From the NCBI RefSeq assembly GCF_000576635.1, contig NZ_AVFL01000033.1, positions 1-64,000 of the forward strand: 64,000 nt of DNA. The letters run 5' to 3'. The notes under the pieces are model-generated. The model had not been told where the DNA came from, searched no databases, and saw only the letters and a list, made by a program, of their open reading frames with translations. Of this stretch, positions 12,201-20,587 are shown in pieces (position 1 is the first letter of the stretch; the number at the start of each line of letters is the position of its first letter). The stretch comes from Skermanella stibiiresistens SB22. GTDB lineage: Bacteria > Pseudomonadota > Alphaproteobacteria > Azospirillales > Azospirillaceae. The translations under genes were made by a program, and so were the position numbers.

Positions 12201-13514
12201 GACGGCTCCGGCTGTGGCGTCCGCTCTCAGGCCAAGAACGCGGATTTCGCCGGTACCGGGCGTGATCACGGCATTGCCGACGATCTTGACCTCGGGACCA
12301 GCCACCTGCGCCAGTCGTGGGTCGCCGGCCATGGCCGGGTTGGTCAGGCCGCCATTCAGCGCTACGGCTATGGTCGAGCCGGCCTGATCGAGCAGGCCGG
12401 CAACTTCCCCCGACAGGCGGATGGTATCCCAGCTCAGGCCGGGCGCCAGAGCCCGCAGGGAAGAGTCGGGACCCGCTTCCACCCCGTAGTCGAAATCCAG
12501 TTCCCGCAGGTCGAACCGGTAGGCACCGGAAAGGTTCAGGGTTCCGGCAGCCATCGTCACTCGGGCGGGGGTCAGGGCGATCTGGCGGTTCGGGTCGATC
12601 GCGGCCTCGGCCTGGAACTCCACGCTGTCGCCGACGATCTGGGCAGCCTGCGGATCGAGCATCCGGGAGAAGGCGGCATCGCCACGGATCGTCAATCCAC
12701 AGCCCTGGCCGCCTTCGGCGGTCGCGATGCCTCGGATATTGGCGTCGGCTCCTATTTGGGCAACGTCGCCGGCATGGCCGTCAAGTCGTCCGTCCCAGTC
12801 GGAGAGCGGCCCGGAACCGCGCAAGGCGACGTTGACCGGCGGCAGCCCTGGGATGCCGGCGACCCTGGCGATCAGGCCGCCTTCCGGTTCCTCAACGATC
12901 ACATCGAGGTCGAGTTGTTCGGTGGTCGGCGCATAGTCCATCTCCAGCTTGGCTCTACCCTGCTTGTCCAACCGGTCGATCCTGAAGTTTGCCGTGACGC
13001 CATGCCCGGCGCGTCCCAGCTTGGCGCTGCCGTCGATCGTCAGGCTGACGGCTTCGTCGTCGAGCACGGAGGCTCCCAGATCGAGCTTCCCGACCGAGAA
13101 GCGTTGGAGGTCGAGACCCACCGGCATGTCGGGCAATCGCGGCAGGGTGAAGGGTTCATCACTGGGCGAAGTTTCCGGTAGGCGCTCCAGCGTCATGCGG
13201 TCGAGGTCGAGGCCGCGGATCCGGAACTCGCGGCGGAACAGGGCGCTCGGTTCCCAATACAGCTTCGCCTGATCGACGTTCAGCCAGACGCCCTTGTCGT
13301 CGGCGATGGCAAGGTCACGGATGGCGACATCGAGGCTCCAGCTTGAACCGAGACTGCCGATCGTTACGACGCGGCCAGGGCCGCTCAGCAAGTCCTGGAT
13401 CTGACGGGTGACCCAGCCGGGCTCGCTCTCCCCGGATCTCTCCTGGAAAACCACGGGGCTCGATGCGCCCACGATCAGCAGTGCCGCAGTCCACCAGCGA
13501 AACCGACCTTTCAT
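9201..13514 (-). CDS. tamB: Translocation and assembly module protein TamB
   Basis: A 1437-residue inner-membrane-anchored periplasmic protein of the AsmA-like/TamB family. The N-terminal hydrophobic segment (RWWTAALLIVGASSPVVF) anchors a very long beta-rich body, a predicted hydrophobic groove bridging to the outer membrane. The C-terminal TamB (DUF490) domain covers roughly the last 350 residues and ends in an aromatic beta strand (NITVLYEWEY). The family works in outer-membrane protein biogenesis with TamA and in phospholipid transport. No tamA is visible here; instead the gene is last in an operon behind mlaA, a lipoprotein hydrolase and an RND pump, linking it to lipid or envelope traffic. 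Confidence 0.93.
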   Translation of the reverse strand: MKGRFRWWTAALLIVGASSPVVFQERSGESEPGWVTRQIQDLLSGPGRVVTIGSLGSSWSLDVAIRDLAIADDKGVWLNVDQAKLYWEPSALFRREFRIRGLDLDRMTLERLPETSPSDEPFTLPRLPDMPVGLDLQRFSVGKLDLGASVLDDEAVSLTIDGSAKLGRAGHGVTANFRIDRLDKQGRAKLEMDYAPTTEQLDLDVIVEEPEGGLIARVAGIPGLPPVNVALRGSGPLSDWDGRLDGHAGDVAQIGADANIRGIATAEGGQGCGLTIRGDAAFSRMLDPQAAQIVGDSVEFQAEAAIDPNRQIALTPARVTMAAGTLNLSGAYRFDLRELDFDYGVEAGPDSSLRALAPGLSWDTIRLSGEVAGLLDQAGSTIAVALNGGLTNPAMAGDPRLAQVAGPEVKIVGNAVITPGTGEIRVLGLRADATAGAVTATALIHEWDRAVNVQASLDVPDLSRLAGVAGVPLEGAARLNADLSGGNGAMLVRADLSGDVIDLRTGTPPADALAGGKMDLVGLVTVGTDGSVDLSNLKIDGQHMALTVSGTLKENTLNAKWRASLPRLAVLAGPLQTPIAGSTVLDGAAFGPLDALEVRADLAARDLLLSSRTVPRADLAVRATHLPGSPRGTLTAQAVVDKQPFDARTAFALEGERLNLTDISLGMEQNRIMGAIRVALDRMTASGKLGGDMRDLGVFSALAGQTLGGNGRLDVKLDDPRGLQAATAMVRGRNISIAGPQGPVLTVKRLNLDADVKDVLGAMRFNAQLDSSGVTAGGADLATLTASASGTPAKARFQAQTKGKAGFPAQPARMALSGSFGQEGALRKLRIDKLDGAYGAQPFRLVNPATAAIGPNRYEVRNLLLASRKGRIALDAGLVRDALEGTVILTRAPLSLLSLATPDLELGGQLDGKATFTGTIADPRADLDLKITDMSLEGGEAAGLSGIDIDTTGRWRNGRLALDGNARTRKRGGIDMKLQADVPLVLRQEPLTLDLPRNAPISAALSGDVELVTLNDLLATSGDQAQGRLDVDLTLGGSLGDPQLGGDARIANGRYENQAAGMVISGITMRVRGDGTRLTISRFDGQTPDGGTVKVSGSVNVDPADAQAFDISVGASNAQLVRIDLVTAQIDTLLSLTGPLASPLLQGLVTIVRADIRIPERMPSSVVEIQVKEINRPGGDPAPVEPAGVGTSPFQLRLDLAVKARNQIFVRGRGLAVELSSDVTVGGMAAKPDLGGGLRLVNGSLELLTLWFEFIQANIDFADGVGVDPMLDISAQARAADVTARVGLTGRASAPRITLTSTPELPEDEILARVLFNKPLGNLNAVEAVLIAQSISRLTGIGGIGGGTPGIFSQMRRSLSLDRLRLVADNQGDGVSGTAVAAGRYIMRDVYVGAEQRVGEAGSRAVVEINLTRNVRIRTDVGTNSGGNITVLYEWEY

Positions 13515-13583
13515 AAAACTTCGCCTCAGCTTGCATTCTTCCGAGACATCGTCATCAGATCGTTTGGACCGACACGCCCTCGC

Positions 13584-14393
13584 TCACTCGGGAAACTCGG
13601 GAAGCGGAGACGGGCTGTTGATCTCGATTTTCCGCGCGACCGTCGCCGCATACCGGACCAGTTCGTACTCGAAAGGCGACCCCGTCGAATGATAGCGGAA
13701 AGGGATCCGATAGCGGGCGTCGGTCGGCTGCAACCCGGTCGGAGCGTAGTCATAGACGGTCTTGTCCAGGATCGAACTGGGAATGGCGAAAGAGAGCGTC
13801 GCCCAATCCACCGCTGTTCCGACCGCGTCGCGCATGTTGGAAGGACCAAGGGCGGGCAGCACGAGGTAGGGTCCGGTGTCCGCGCCCCAGACGGCCAGCG
13901 TCTGGCCGAAATCGGCGATCTGCCGGGGGATGCCGAGTTCGGTGGCGACGTCGAACAGGCCGAAGAGCCCGAAGGTCGAATTGATCATGAATCGGCCCAG
14001 CGTCGGGGTCGCCTTGCTCGGGCTCGCCTGAAGCACCGAATTGGTGAAGATGCTGATCTCGCCCAGGTTCAGGAAGAACGACGTTACCCTGCGGCGTAGG
14101 AAGCTGGGGACGGCGAACTGGTAGGCATCGACAACCGGAACGAGGACGTACTGGTCGAGTTGGGCGTTGAACTTGTAAACGCGGCGGTTGGCGCCCTCCA
14201 GGGGGTCGGAAACGAGCAGGACGTCGCGAGCCTGGGCGGGATCCGTTGATACCGTGTCCAGGCTCCTGCGGGGGGGCTCATACTGTCCGGTCCCGGATGA
14301 ACCGGAGCATCCGCCGGTCGCCAGCAGAAGGACCAGGGAAATCGGAACCAGGGGATTTGGCCCGGCGAAGCGCGGAAGCATATGGCGCCTCAT
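13584..14393 (-). CDS. mlaA: MlaA/VacJ family outer-membrane lipoprotein
   Basis: A 269-residue lipoprotein that in other bacteria removes phospholipid from the outer leaflet and passes it to the Mla shuttle. The signal peptide ends in a lipobox-like LATGGC with lipidated C29. The MlaA core is obvious: DPLEGANRRVYKFNAQLDQY, then SFFLNLGEISIFTNSVLQAS, FMINSTFGLFGLFDVA, DFGQTLAVWG and PYLVLPALGPSNMRDAVGTA. The start is fixed by an ATGA overlap with the stop of the upstream hydrolase gene (ATG at 14393-14391). An upstream in-frame extension to 14579 is antisense noise. No mlaBCDEF genes are in the window; tamB follows 69 bases downstream. Confidence 0.93.
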   Translation of the reverse strand: MRRHMLPRFAGPNPLVPISLVLLLATGGCSGSSGTGQYEPPRRSLDTVSTDPAQARDVLLVSDPLEGANRRVYKFNAQLDQYVLVPVVDAYQFAVPSFLRRRVTSFFLNLGEISIFTNSVLQASPSKATPTLGRFMINSTFGLFGLFDVATELGIPRQIADFGQTLAVWGADTGPYLVLPALGPSNMRDAVGTAVDWATLSFAIPSSILDKTVYDYAPTGLQPTDARYRIPFRYHSTGSPFEYELVRYAATVARKIEINSPSPLPEFPE

Positions 14394-15733
14394 CGAGTGA
14401 AATAGTCGGTTATGAAGGCGGTCACGGCGCGGTGCTGGAGGTTTCCCATATGGCCCCCGTTGGGAAAAATCCGGGTGCGCGGGCCGAACAGCCGAAGAAG
14501 TTCGTCCAGGTCGCCCGGCGCCAGGATGATGTCGTCCTGGTTCGTAATCAGCCAGATCCTGTCCTGGTGCGACAGCCACTCCCCGATGGTGGCGAGGCTT
14601 GTCCCGTCGAGCAGATCCCGCCGTGAGCGTCCTGGTTTCCTAGGCAAATAATTCTCCGCCAGCATGTCGTCGAAGTAGTCGAGCAAGCTCGTTCGAAGCG
14701 CCACGGCCAGATAGTCCGACATGGGCGTCTTGGACAGGAACGGGCGGTTCCGGGGGAAAATGTACCCGGCCTGCGTCATCACGTCGGAGGTGAGAACAAG
14801 GTTGGCGGCGGCCAGCCGGAAAGCGAGCCCGATCACGGCGGCGAGCTGGTCCTCGGTGGGGCGCATCCGCTGGTAAGCCGCGACCATGAAATCCGGATCC
14901 TGGAAATTCAGCGCGTCGGCGCTCGGATATGCCGCCAGACGGGCGAGCGCCCGGTTCAGGAAAGCGTCCAACCCATAGATCCCGTCGGGCAGGCCACGCT
15001 CCAGCATGGCGTCGATCTCCTTCACGGAATGGTAGACGCTGAGGGGAGGATTGATCAGGAGGACCCGTTCGAATCCGAAGCCGGATCTTTCGACGCTTTG
15101 CCTCGGGTGGCCGGCCTGTTCTTCATCCAGCTTCGCGACATAGGCGGCATTCCACCCGCCCAGGCTGTAGCCGGTCAGATAATATCGGGAAATGCCGACG
15201 GATGATTCTCTCAGCCGGTTGTCGACCAGACGCATGACGTTGAGCAAGTCTGCGGCGTCCGATTCCGGATAGCCCGGCAGATGCGTGGCACTGGCGTTGA
15301 CGATGAAGTTCGCGTGCGTCGGCGACGGAAGGAGGACGACATGCAGGCCGGCCGCATGCAGGGCTTGCCCGAGCATCAGCATGTGGCGGGACTGGTCGTC
15401 GGCGCCGGTGCCCGCGATCACGAAGACCAGCGGCGCTTCGCCATCCTGAAGGAGGGTCGAATATTGAAGGCGGTCGTTGTGCCAGAACCCTTCGGGCGCC
15501 TCGCCGCCTTCGAAAACCCGGAGGGTCCGCCGATCGATCCTGGCGTCCGCCGGGAGCTGGGCTTGAAACTGCGACGGCGTGCCAAGCACCGTCGCGGTCC
15601 ACGGATTGTCAAAGGGATAGTCATAGTGTGACGCGGCATCCGATGCGGCTTGGTCCGCTGGCGGGTGCTGGGCGCAGCCGGCCGCGAGGAGCAGGCAAAG
15701 TGCCACGGAGAGGATGCCGGCTCGCGAGATCAC
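14390..15733 (-). CDS. Lipoprotein alpha/beta hydrolase
   Basis: A 447-residue predicted lipoprotein with a signal sequence ending LLLAAGC (lipidated C20). The nucleophile elbow is GYSLGG (S190), preceded by the strand VFVIAGTG; a likely acid is in TNQDDIIL and the histidine in NGGHMGNLQHRAV near the end. The start is taken as the GTG at 15733 because it overlaps the preceding stop (GTGA) and begins exactly at a lipoprotein signal; the open frame continues upstream but would add arginine/proline-rich antisense-type sequence. Coupled to mlaA by ATGA. A role in lipid or ester turnover at the envelope is inferred from context; no substrate is known. Confidence 0.8.
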   Translation of the reverse strand: MISRAGILSVALCLLLAAGCAQHPPADQAASDAASHYDYPFDNPWTATVLGTPSQFQAQLPADARIDRRTLRVFEGGEAPEGFWHNDRLQYSTLLQDGEAPLVFVIAGTGADDQSRHMLMLGQALHAAGLHVVLLPSPTHANFIVNASATHLPGYPESDAADLLNVMRLVDNRLRESSVGISRYYLTGYSLGGWNAAYVAKLDEEQAGHPRQSVERSGFGFERVLLINPPLSVYHSVKEIDAMLERGLPDGIYGLDAFLNRALARLAAYPSADALNFQDPDFMVAAYQRMRPTEDQLAAVIGLAFRLAAANLVLTSDVMTQAGYIFPRNRPFLSKTPMSDYLAVALRTSLLDYFDDMLAENYLPRKPGRSRRDLLDGTSLATIGEWLSHQDRIWLITNQDDIILAPGDLDELLRLFGPRTRIFPNGGHMGNLQHRAVTAFITDYFTR

Positions 15734-16302
15734 CGGCGGACGACGACTTCGGCGGCGGCGAGGCGGAGGAAAAGGCGCCGGCGGCGGTCCGGAGGCATCC
15801 ACTCGTACAGGAACATCTCGAGCGGTTTCCAGATCGAGACCCATCCCAGAATGACGAAACTTTCCTGGACGATCCGCGTGATCGGGCGCGCGGGCAGGTT
15901 TTCCGTCACGTGCCAAGCGAGCAGCAGGCACGTGGCGAGCGTCGCGAAGCCAATCAGTCCCGCGCGCCGGCCGGCCCTGAACAACTCGCTGATCTTCTTT
16001 GACTCGACTTTCGCGCACCAGTCGAAATGGCTGGTCATGGTAGCGGCGATACTGGCCGCCGAGCGCTCCGCCGCTTCGGCGGCCGGCAGGTGGATGACGA
16101 TGCGGACAGGCTGCTTCTCCGGCAGTTCCTTTGCCTTCAGGAGGAGATACTCGACCGCTTCCGTCGTGAGGCTGCCTTCGCGGAACGGCGACGGGTCCAG
16201 GTCGTTGAAGATCTGCGACAGGCTGCGCAGCCTGATCTCGATGTCGCCGCCGGCTTTTTCGGCCTGCATCGCGTGCTCTCCGATTGCCGTCTCTCCACTC
16301 AT
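15730..16302 (-). CDS. Small membrane protein of the RND-mlaA operon
   Basis: A 190-residue protein of unknown function. A soluble N-terminal part (residues 1-95, including EIRLRSLSQIFNDLDPSPFR and VRIVIHLPAAEAAE) is followed by two hydrophobic segments (AGLIGFATLATCLLLAWHV and IVQESFVILGWVSIW) and a short basic tail. The start at 16302 overlaps the RND stop by four bases (ATGA) and has GGGAGG upstream. Its end overlaps the hydrolase start by four bases. Strict coupling on both sides indicates stoichiometric synthesis with pump and hydrolase. I recognise no named domain. Confidence 0.75.
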   Translation of the reverse strand: MSGETAIGEHAMQAEKAGGDIEIRLRSLSQIFNDLDPSPFREGSLTTEAVEYLLLKAKELPEKQPVRIVIHLPAAEAAERSAASIAATMTSHFDWCAKVESKKISELFRAGRRAGLIGFATLATCLLLAWHVTENLPARPITRIVQESFVILGWVSIWKPLEMFLYEWMPPDRRRRLFLRLAAAEVVVRR

Positions 16303-19300
16303 TGCGGTACCTCCCGGTTTTTCTCCTGGCGGCTGAACCACGTCACATACAGCGTCGGCAGGAAGACGAGCGTCAGCATCGAGGCGACGAGCAGTCCCCC
16401 CATGATCGCGAAGGCCATCGATCCCCAGAACACCGTGAAGGCGATCGGGATGAGCCCGAGCACGGTGGAGGCCGCCGTCAGCATGATCGGGCGGAAGCGG
16501 GAACTGCTCGCCTCGACCACGGCGTCCGTCACGCTCCGTCCCGACTTCCGCTCCGCCTCGATCTGCTCGATCAGGATCACCGCGTTCTTCGCGATCATGC
16601 CAACCAGGGCCAGGATACCCAGGATGGCGACGAAGCCGAGCGGCTGAACGAACAGCAGCAACGCCAGGACGACGCCGATCAGCCCGAGCGGCACCACGCT
16701 CAGCACGAGGAACAGGCGCTGGAAGCTCCGGAGTTGGAGCATCAGCACGATCAGCACCAGGAACACCATCAGCGGCACCACCGCGAAGACCGAAGCGCTG
16801 CTCTCGGCACTTTCCTCCGCGATGCCGCCGATCTCGATGCTGTAGCCCTTTGGCAAGGTCTCGGACAGCCTTTCAATCTCGGGCGCCAACGCGTCGATGA
16901 CGGTCTCGGGCAAGGCGCCCCCCGCCACGTCGGCCTGCAATGTCAGCGTCGGCACCCGGTTGCGCCGCCAGACCAGCGGAAAGTCCTGGGCGTATTCGAA
17001 CGTGGCGAACTGCTTCAGCGGGATGGTCCGCTGGTTCGGCAGCGTTATTTCCAGGGTGCGCAGCGTCTCCACGGAAAGGGTCTGCCCACGGGCCTCGCGG
17101 GCCAGCACGTTGATCAGGTAGATCCCGTCGCGAACCTGGGTGACGGTGGTCCCGGATATCGCGGTGTTCAGCACGGTGGCGATGGCCGCCGAACTCAGGC
17201 CCAGGCGTCTCGCCTCGTCCTGGTCGATCCGGATGCGCAATTCACGGGCGGTTTCCATCCAGTCGAAATTGATCCGCCGCGTCTCCGGAGCGGTCGCCAT
17301 GATCTGCGCCAGCTTGAGTGCGATTTCGCGCACCTCGGCGGGATCGGGGCCGCTGACGCGGTACTGGAGCGGCCATCCCACGGGCGGCCCGAGTTCCAGC
17401 GGATAGACGCGCCCGACGACCTCCGGAAACTCCTCGGCCAGCAGCTTCTCCAACTTGGGTTGCAGCCGCTCGCGCGCCTCGATGCTTTTGGTGACGATTA
17501 CCGATTGGCCGATGAACGGGTTGGCCAACTGCACGTTCAGCGGCAGGTAGAAGCGGATGGCGCCCCGCCCGACATAGCTGCTCCAGCGCTCGATGTCGGG
17601 TTCCTCGGCAAGGAGCGCATCGAACCGTTCCATCGTGCTCTGCGTGGCATGGATCGACGCGTTCTGCGGCAGCCGGAAATCGACCAGAAGCTCGACGCGA
17701 TCCGATGGTGGGAAGAACTGCCGGGGAACGAGGCCCAGCAGCAGGACCGAGGCGACGAAGAGGCCGAGCGTGATCGCGATCGTCAGCCAGCGCGCCCGGA
17801 TCGCGGTGGTCAGCACGCGGCGGTACAGCCGCAGCACGACGCCCGGCTCGGTGCTTTGGGCCGCCTTGGGCGCGCGCAGCAGCATCGTGCCGAGGAGCGG
17901 CGCGAAGATCATCGCGACGAGCCAGGAGGCGATCAGCGCCACCCCGACGACTGCGAAGATGGAGAAGGTGTATTCCCCGGCCGAGCTCTGCGCGAAGCCA
18001 ATGGGAACGAAGCCCGCGATCGTCACGAAGGTGCCGGCCAGCATGGCGAAAGCCAGCGACTTGTAGGCATAGACCGCGGCCACCTCCATCCGGTCGCCGG
18101 CCGCCAGCCGCCGAGTCATCGCGTCGATGGTCGTCATGGCATCGTCCACGAGCAAGGCCAGTGCGATGATCAGCGCGCCCAGCGAAACCCGCTGGAGGTC
18201 GATGTCGATCAGGTCCATCACCAGGAAGACGATCGCCAGCGTCAGCGGTATCGCGATGGCGACGACGGCGCCGGCGCGGACGCCGAGTGCGATGAAGCTG
18301 ACGGCCAACACGATGAGGATCGCCTGCCACAGGGAGGTGGTGAAGTCGTTGATCGCCTCATCCACCGTGCTCGCCTGATCGGCCACCAACTCGGCATTGA
18401 TGCCGAGCGGCAGGTCCGCGACGATGCTCGCCATCTCGGCCGCGATGTTGTCGCCGAGCGCCAGGATGTCGCCGCCGTCGCGCATCGCGATCGCGAGCCC
18501 AAGTGCCCGCTCGCCGTTCACCCGGAAGAGCGGCTGCGGCGGGTCGGCATAGTCACGGCGTATTTCGGCCAGATCGCGCAGGCGCAGCAAACGGCCGTCC
18601 GCCGTGAAGTTGACGTCGATGATGTCTTGTTCGGATTTGAAGGCCCCCGAAACCTGAAGGGATATCGCTTCCTCGCTGGTGCGCAGCACGCCGGCCGGGC
18701 GCACCACGTTCTGCGCCTGAAGCGCCGCGATCAGCGCACTGGGATCGACCCCGAGCCCGGCCAGCGTCTCCGTCGAGAAATCGACGAAGATGCGTTCGTC
18801 CTGCTCGCCCAGAATTTCGATCTTCGAAACGTCCGGCACCAGCAGCAGGCGGGAACGGACCTCCTCGACATGGTCGCGTAGTTCGCGGTGGGTAAATCCG
18901 TCGGCGGTGAAGCCATAGATGATGCCGAACGTGTCGCCGAAATCATCGTTGAAGCCGGGTCCGACAATGCCAGCGGGGAGGGTATGGCGCATGTCGGCGA
19001 CCTTCTTGCGCACATCGTACCAGGTGTCGGCCACGGCTTGGCCCTGGGCGTTGCCCACGAGATCCACGAAGATCACGGTGGTGCCGGGGATGGTGTAACT
19101 GCGCAGCCTGTCGAGATTGGATATCTCCTGAAGCGTCCGCTCGAGCCGCTCGGTCACTTGCTTGAGCGTCTCGTCCAGCGTGGCGCCCGGCCACTGCGCC
19201 TGTACGACCATCGTGCGGATGGTGAAGACGGGGTCCTCCGCCCGGCCCAGCTTCAGGAACGCCATAGCCCCGGCCACGACGATGCCGATCATGAAGAAGA

Positions 19301-19352
19301 TAACCAGGGAGCGGTTTCCGACCGACCATTCCGACAGGTTGAAGCCGCTCAC
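16299..19352 (-). CDS. RND-family efflux transporter, inner-membrane pump
   Basis: A 1017-residue resistance-nodulation-division transporter driven by the proton gradient. The first membrane helix is at residues 14-33, a large periplasmic porter loop follows, then helices 2-7 with the proton-relay aspartates D403-D404 (in ALALLVDDAMTTIDAM), and the duplicated second half ends after AKNAVILIEQIEAER. Length and residues are normal. The start is GTG at 19352, within a GTGA overlap with the upstream membrane fusion protein. No TolC-like outer-membrane factor is adjacent. The downstream hydrolase, MlaA and TamB suggest envelope lipids or hydrophobic molecules as possible cargo, but that is inference. 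Confidence 0.93.
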   Translation of the reverse strand: MSGFNLSEWSVGNRSLVIFFMIGIVVAGAMAFLKLGRAEDPVFTIRTMVVQAQWPGATLDETLKQVTERLERTLQEISNLDRLRSYTIPGTTVIFVDLVGNAQGQAVADTWYDVRKKVADMRHTLPAGIVGPGFNDDFGDTFGIIYGFTADGFTHRELRDHVEEVRSRLLLVPDVSKIEILGEQDERIFVDFSTETLAGLGVDPSALIAALQAQNVVRPAGVLRTSEEAISLQVSGAFKSEQDIIDVNFTADGRLLRLRDLAEIRRDYADPPQPLFRVNGERALGLAIAMRDGGDILALGDNIAAEMASIVADLPLGINAELVADQASTVDEAINDFTTSLWQAILIVLAVSFIALGVRAGAVVAIAIPLTLAIVFLVMDLIDIDLQRVSLGALIIALALLVDDAMTTIDAMTRRLAAGDRMEVAAVYAYKSLAFAMLAGTFVTIAGFVPIGFAQSSAGEYTFSIFAVVGVALIASWLVAMIFAPLLGTMLLRAPKAAQSTEPGVVLRLYRRVLTTAIRARWLTIAITLGLFVASVLLLGLVPRQFFPPSDRVELLVDFRLPQNASIHATQSTMERFDALLAEEPDIERWSSYVGRGAIRFYLPLNVQLANPFIGQSVIVTKSIEARERLQPKLEKLLAEEFPEVVGRVYPLELGPPVGWPLQYRVSGPDPAEVREIALKLAQIMATAPETRRINFDWMETARELRIRIDQDEARRLGLSSAAIATVLNTAISGTTVTQVRDGIYLINVLAREARGQTLSVETLRTLEITLPNQRTIPLKQFATFEYAQDFPLVWRRNRVPTLTLQADVAGGALPETVIDALAPEIERLSETLPKGYSIEIGGIAEESAESSASVFAVVPLMVFLVLIVLMLQLRSFQRLFLVLSVVPLGLIGVVLALLLFVQPLGFVAILGILALVGMIAKNAVILIEQIEAERKSGRSVTDAVVEASSSRFRPIMLTAASTVLGLIPIAFTVFWGSMAFAIMGGLLVASMLTLVFLPTLYVTWFSRQEKNREVPQ

Positions 19353-20503
19353 GGTGTCGGCCCCTGCGCGGCGCCGAGGATGCGGACCTGCTGTCCGGGC
19401 CGAAGCGCCTGCACGCCTGCGGTGACGACGACGTCGTAAGCCTCCAGCCCTTGCGCCACGACGACCCGTGCCAGATCGTACCGTTCCAGGTCGATGTTGC
19501 GCAGCGCCACGGTGCTGGTCGCCCGATCGACGATCCAGACCGCCGGCTGGCGGTTGGATTGCGTCAGGGCCGAAGCGGGGATCTCGATGGCGCCGGCGCC
19601 GCCAAGCTGCATCGACCCGACGACGGTGGAGCCGAGCCGCATCGCTTCAGGTGGATCGTTCAGTCCGATCCGGATCTGGAAAGTACGGGTCACGGGATCG
19701 GCCTGGGGCGATACCTCGCGCACGCGGCCTGTCGTGCGGACGTTCACGTCCGAGGTCAGCGCCACCGATATCACGGGATCGGCGGGCGCGCTCTGGATCA
19801 GCCGGGGCGGCACGTCGAAGACGGCGTCGCGTCCACCCTGACGCGCCAGCTGCACGATCATGCGGCCGGCCGCGACGACCTCGCCGGGTTCGGCACCCCG
19901 CGCGGTGACGATACCGGGGCCGTCCGCCACCAGTTCGGTATAGCCAAGCTGGTCCTCCGCTATGTTGAGCTGGGCCTGGGCCGAGTCGAGCTGCGCCTCG
20001 GCGGACTTCCGCGCCTCCTGAGCCTCGTCATAGCGGGCGCGGGTGGTCCAGCCCTGGGCGAGCAGGGTTTCCTGCCGGTCGTAATCGTTGCGCACCCTGG
20101 TCGCCTGCCCCATGGCGGCGGCAAGATTGGCCCGCGCGGTTTGCAGGGCGTTGCGTGCCGGTTCGGGATCGATCCGCGCGATCACCTGTCCGGCTTCCAC
20201 CCGGTCGCCGACGTTGACCGGGCGCTCGAGCATCCGCCCGCCGACACGGAACGACAGGCTGACTTCCTCCTGCGCCTGGATCTGCCCCGTCAGCGAGACC
20301 GTCTCGCCCGCCTCACGCTTTTCGACCGTCACCACCCGCACGGGACGGATCGCCTCGGCCACGGTTTCTTCGTCCCCCCCGCATGCCGTCAGCAGCATCA
20401 GCGATGCGAGCGCCAGCACCACGGGCGCCGGCACCGGCACTGGCTCTGGCATGGTCCCCACGTTCCGCCTCGACGGGCAAATCCAGCTTCGTCTTTGGTT
20501 CAC
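19349..20503 (-). CDS. RND periplasmic adaptor (membrane fusion) lipoprotein
   Basis: A 384-residue HlyD/AcrA-type adaptor that joins the RND pump to an outer-membrane channel. A signal with lipobox LLTAC (C41) is followed by the lipoyl half (VRVVTVEKREAGETVSLTGQ), a coiled-coil hairpin (roughly residues 100-175, YDRQETLLAQGWTTRARYDE, then AQLDSAQAQLNIAEDQ), the second lipoyl half (ELVADGPGIVTARGAEPGEV) and the beta-barrel. The start is GTG at 20503 with AAGGAG six bases upstream. It is the first gene of the operon running to tamB; its stop overlaps the pump start. Confidence 0.92.
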   Translation of the reverse strand: MNQRRSWICPSRRNVGTMPEPVPVPAPVVLALASLMLLTACGGDEETVAEAIRPVRVVTVEKREAGETVSLTGQIQAQEEVSLSFRVGGRMLERPVNVGDRVEAGQVIARIDPEPARNALQTARANLAAAMGQATRVRNDYDRQETLLAQGWTTRARYDEAQEARKSAEAQLDSAQAQLNIAEDQLGYTELVADGPGIVTARGAEPGEVVAAGRMIVQLARQGGRDAVFDVPPRLIQSAPADPVISVALTSDVNVRTTGRVREVSPQADPVTRTFQIRIGLNDPPEAMRLGSTVVGSMQLGGAGAIEIPASALTQSNRQPAVWIVDRATSTVALRNIDLERYDLARVVVAQGLEAYDVVVTAGVQALRPGQQVRILGAAQGPTP

Positions 20504-20587
20504 GGTCTTCTCCTTTGATACCGATTCCCGGCGAAGACCCAGCGGTTCAAGCCCGGTCCAGGCTGATTCAGATCGGGCGTATTCGGG

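Noticed and set aside
16284-18881. 865-codon plus-strand open frame opposite the RND pump
   Set aside because: Extremely His/Arg/Gln/Asp-rich composition typical of antisense frames; the pump on the minus strand has all family motifs.
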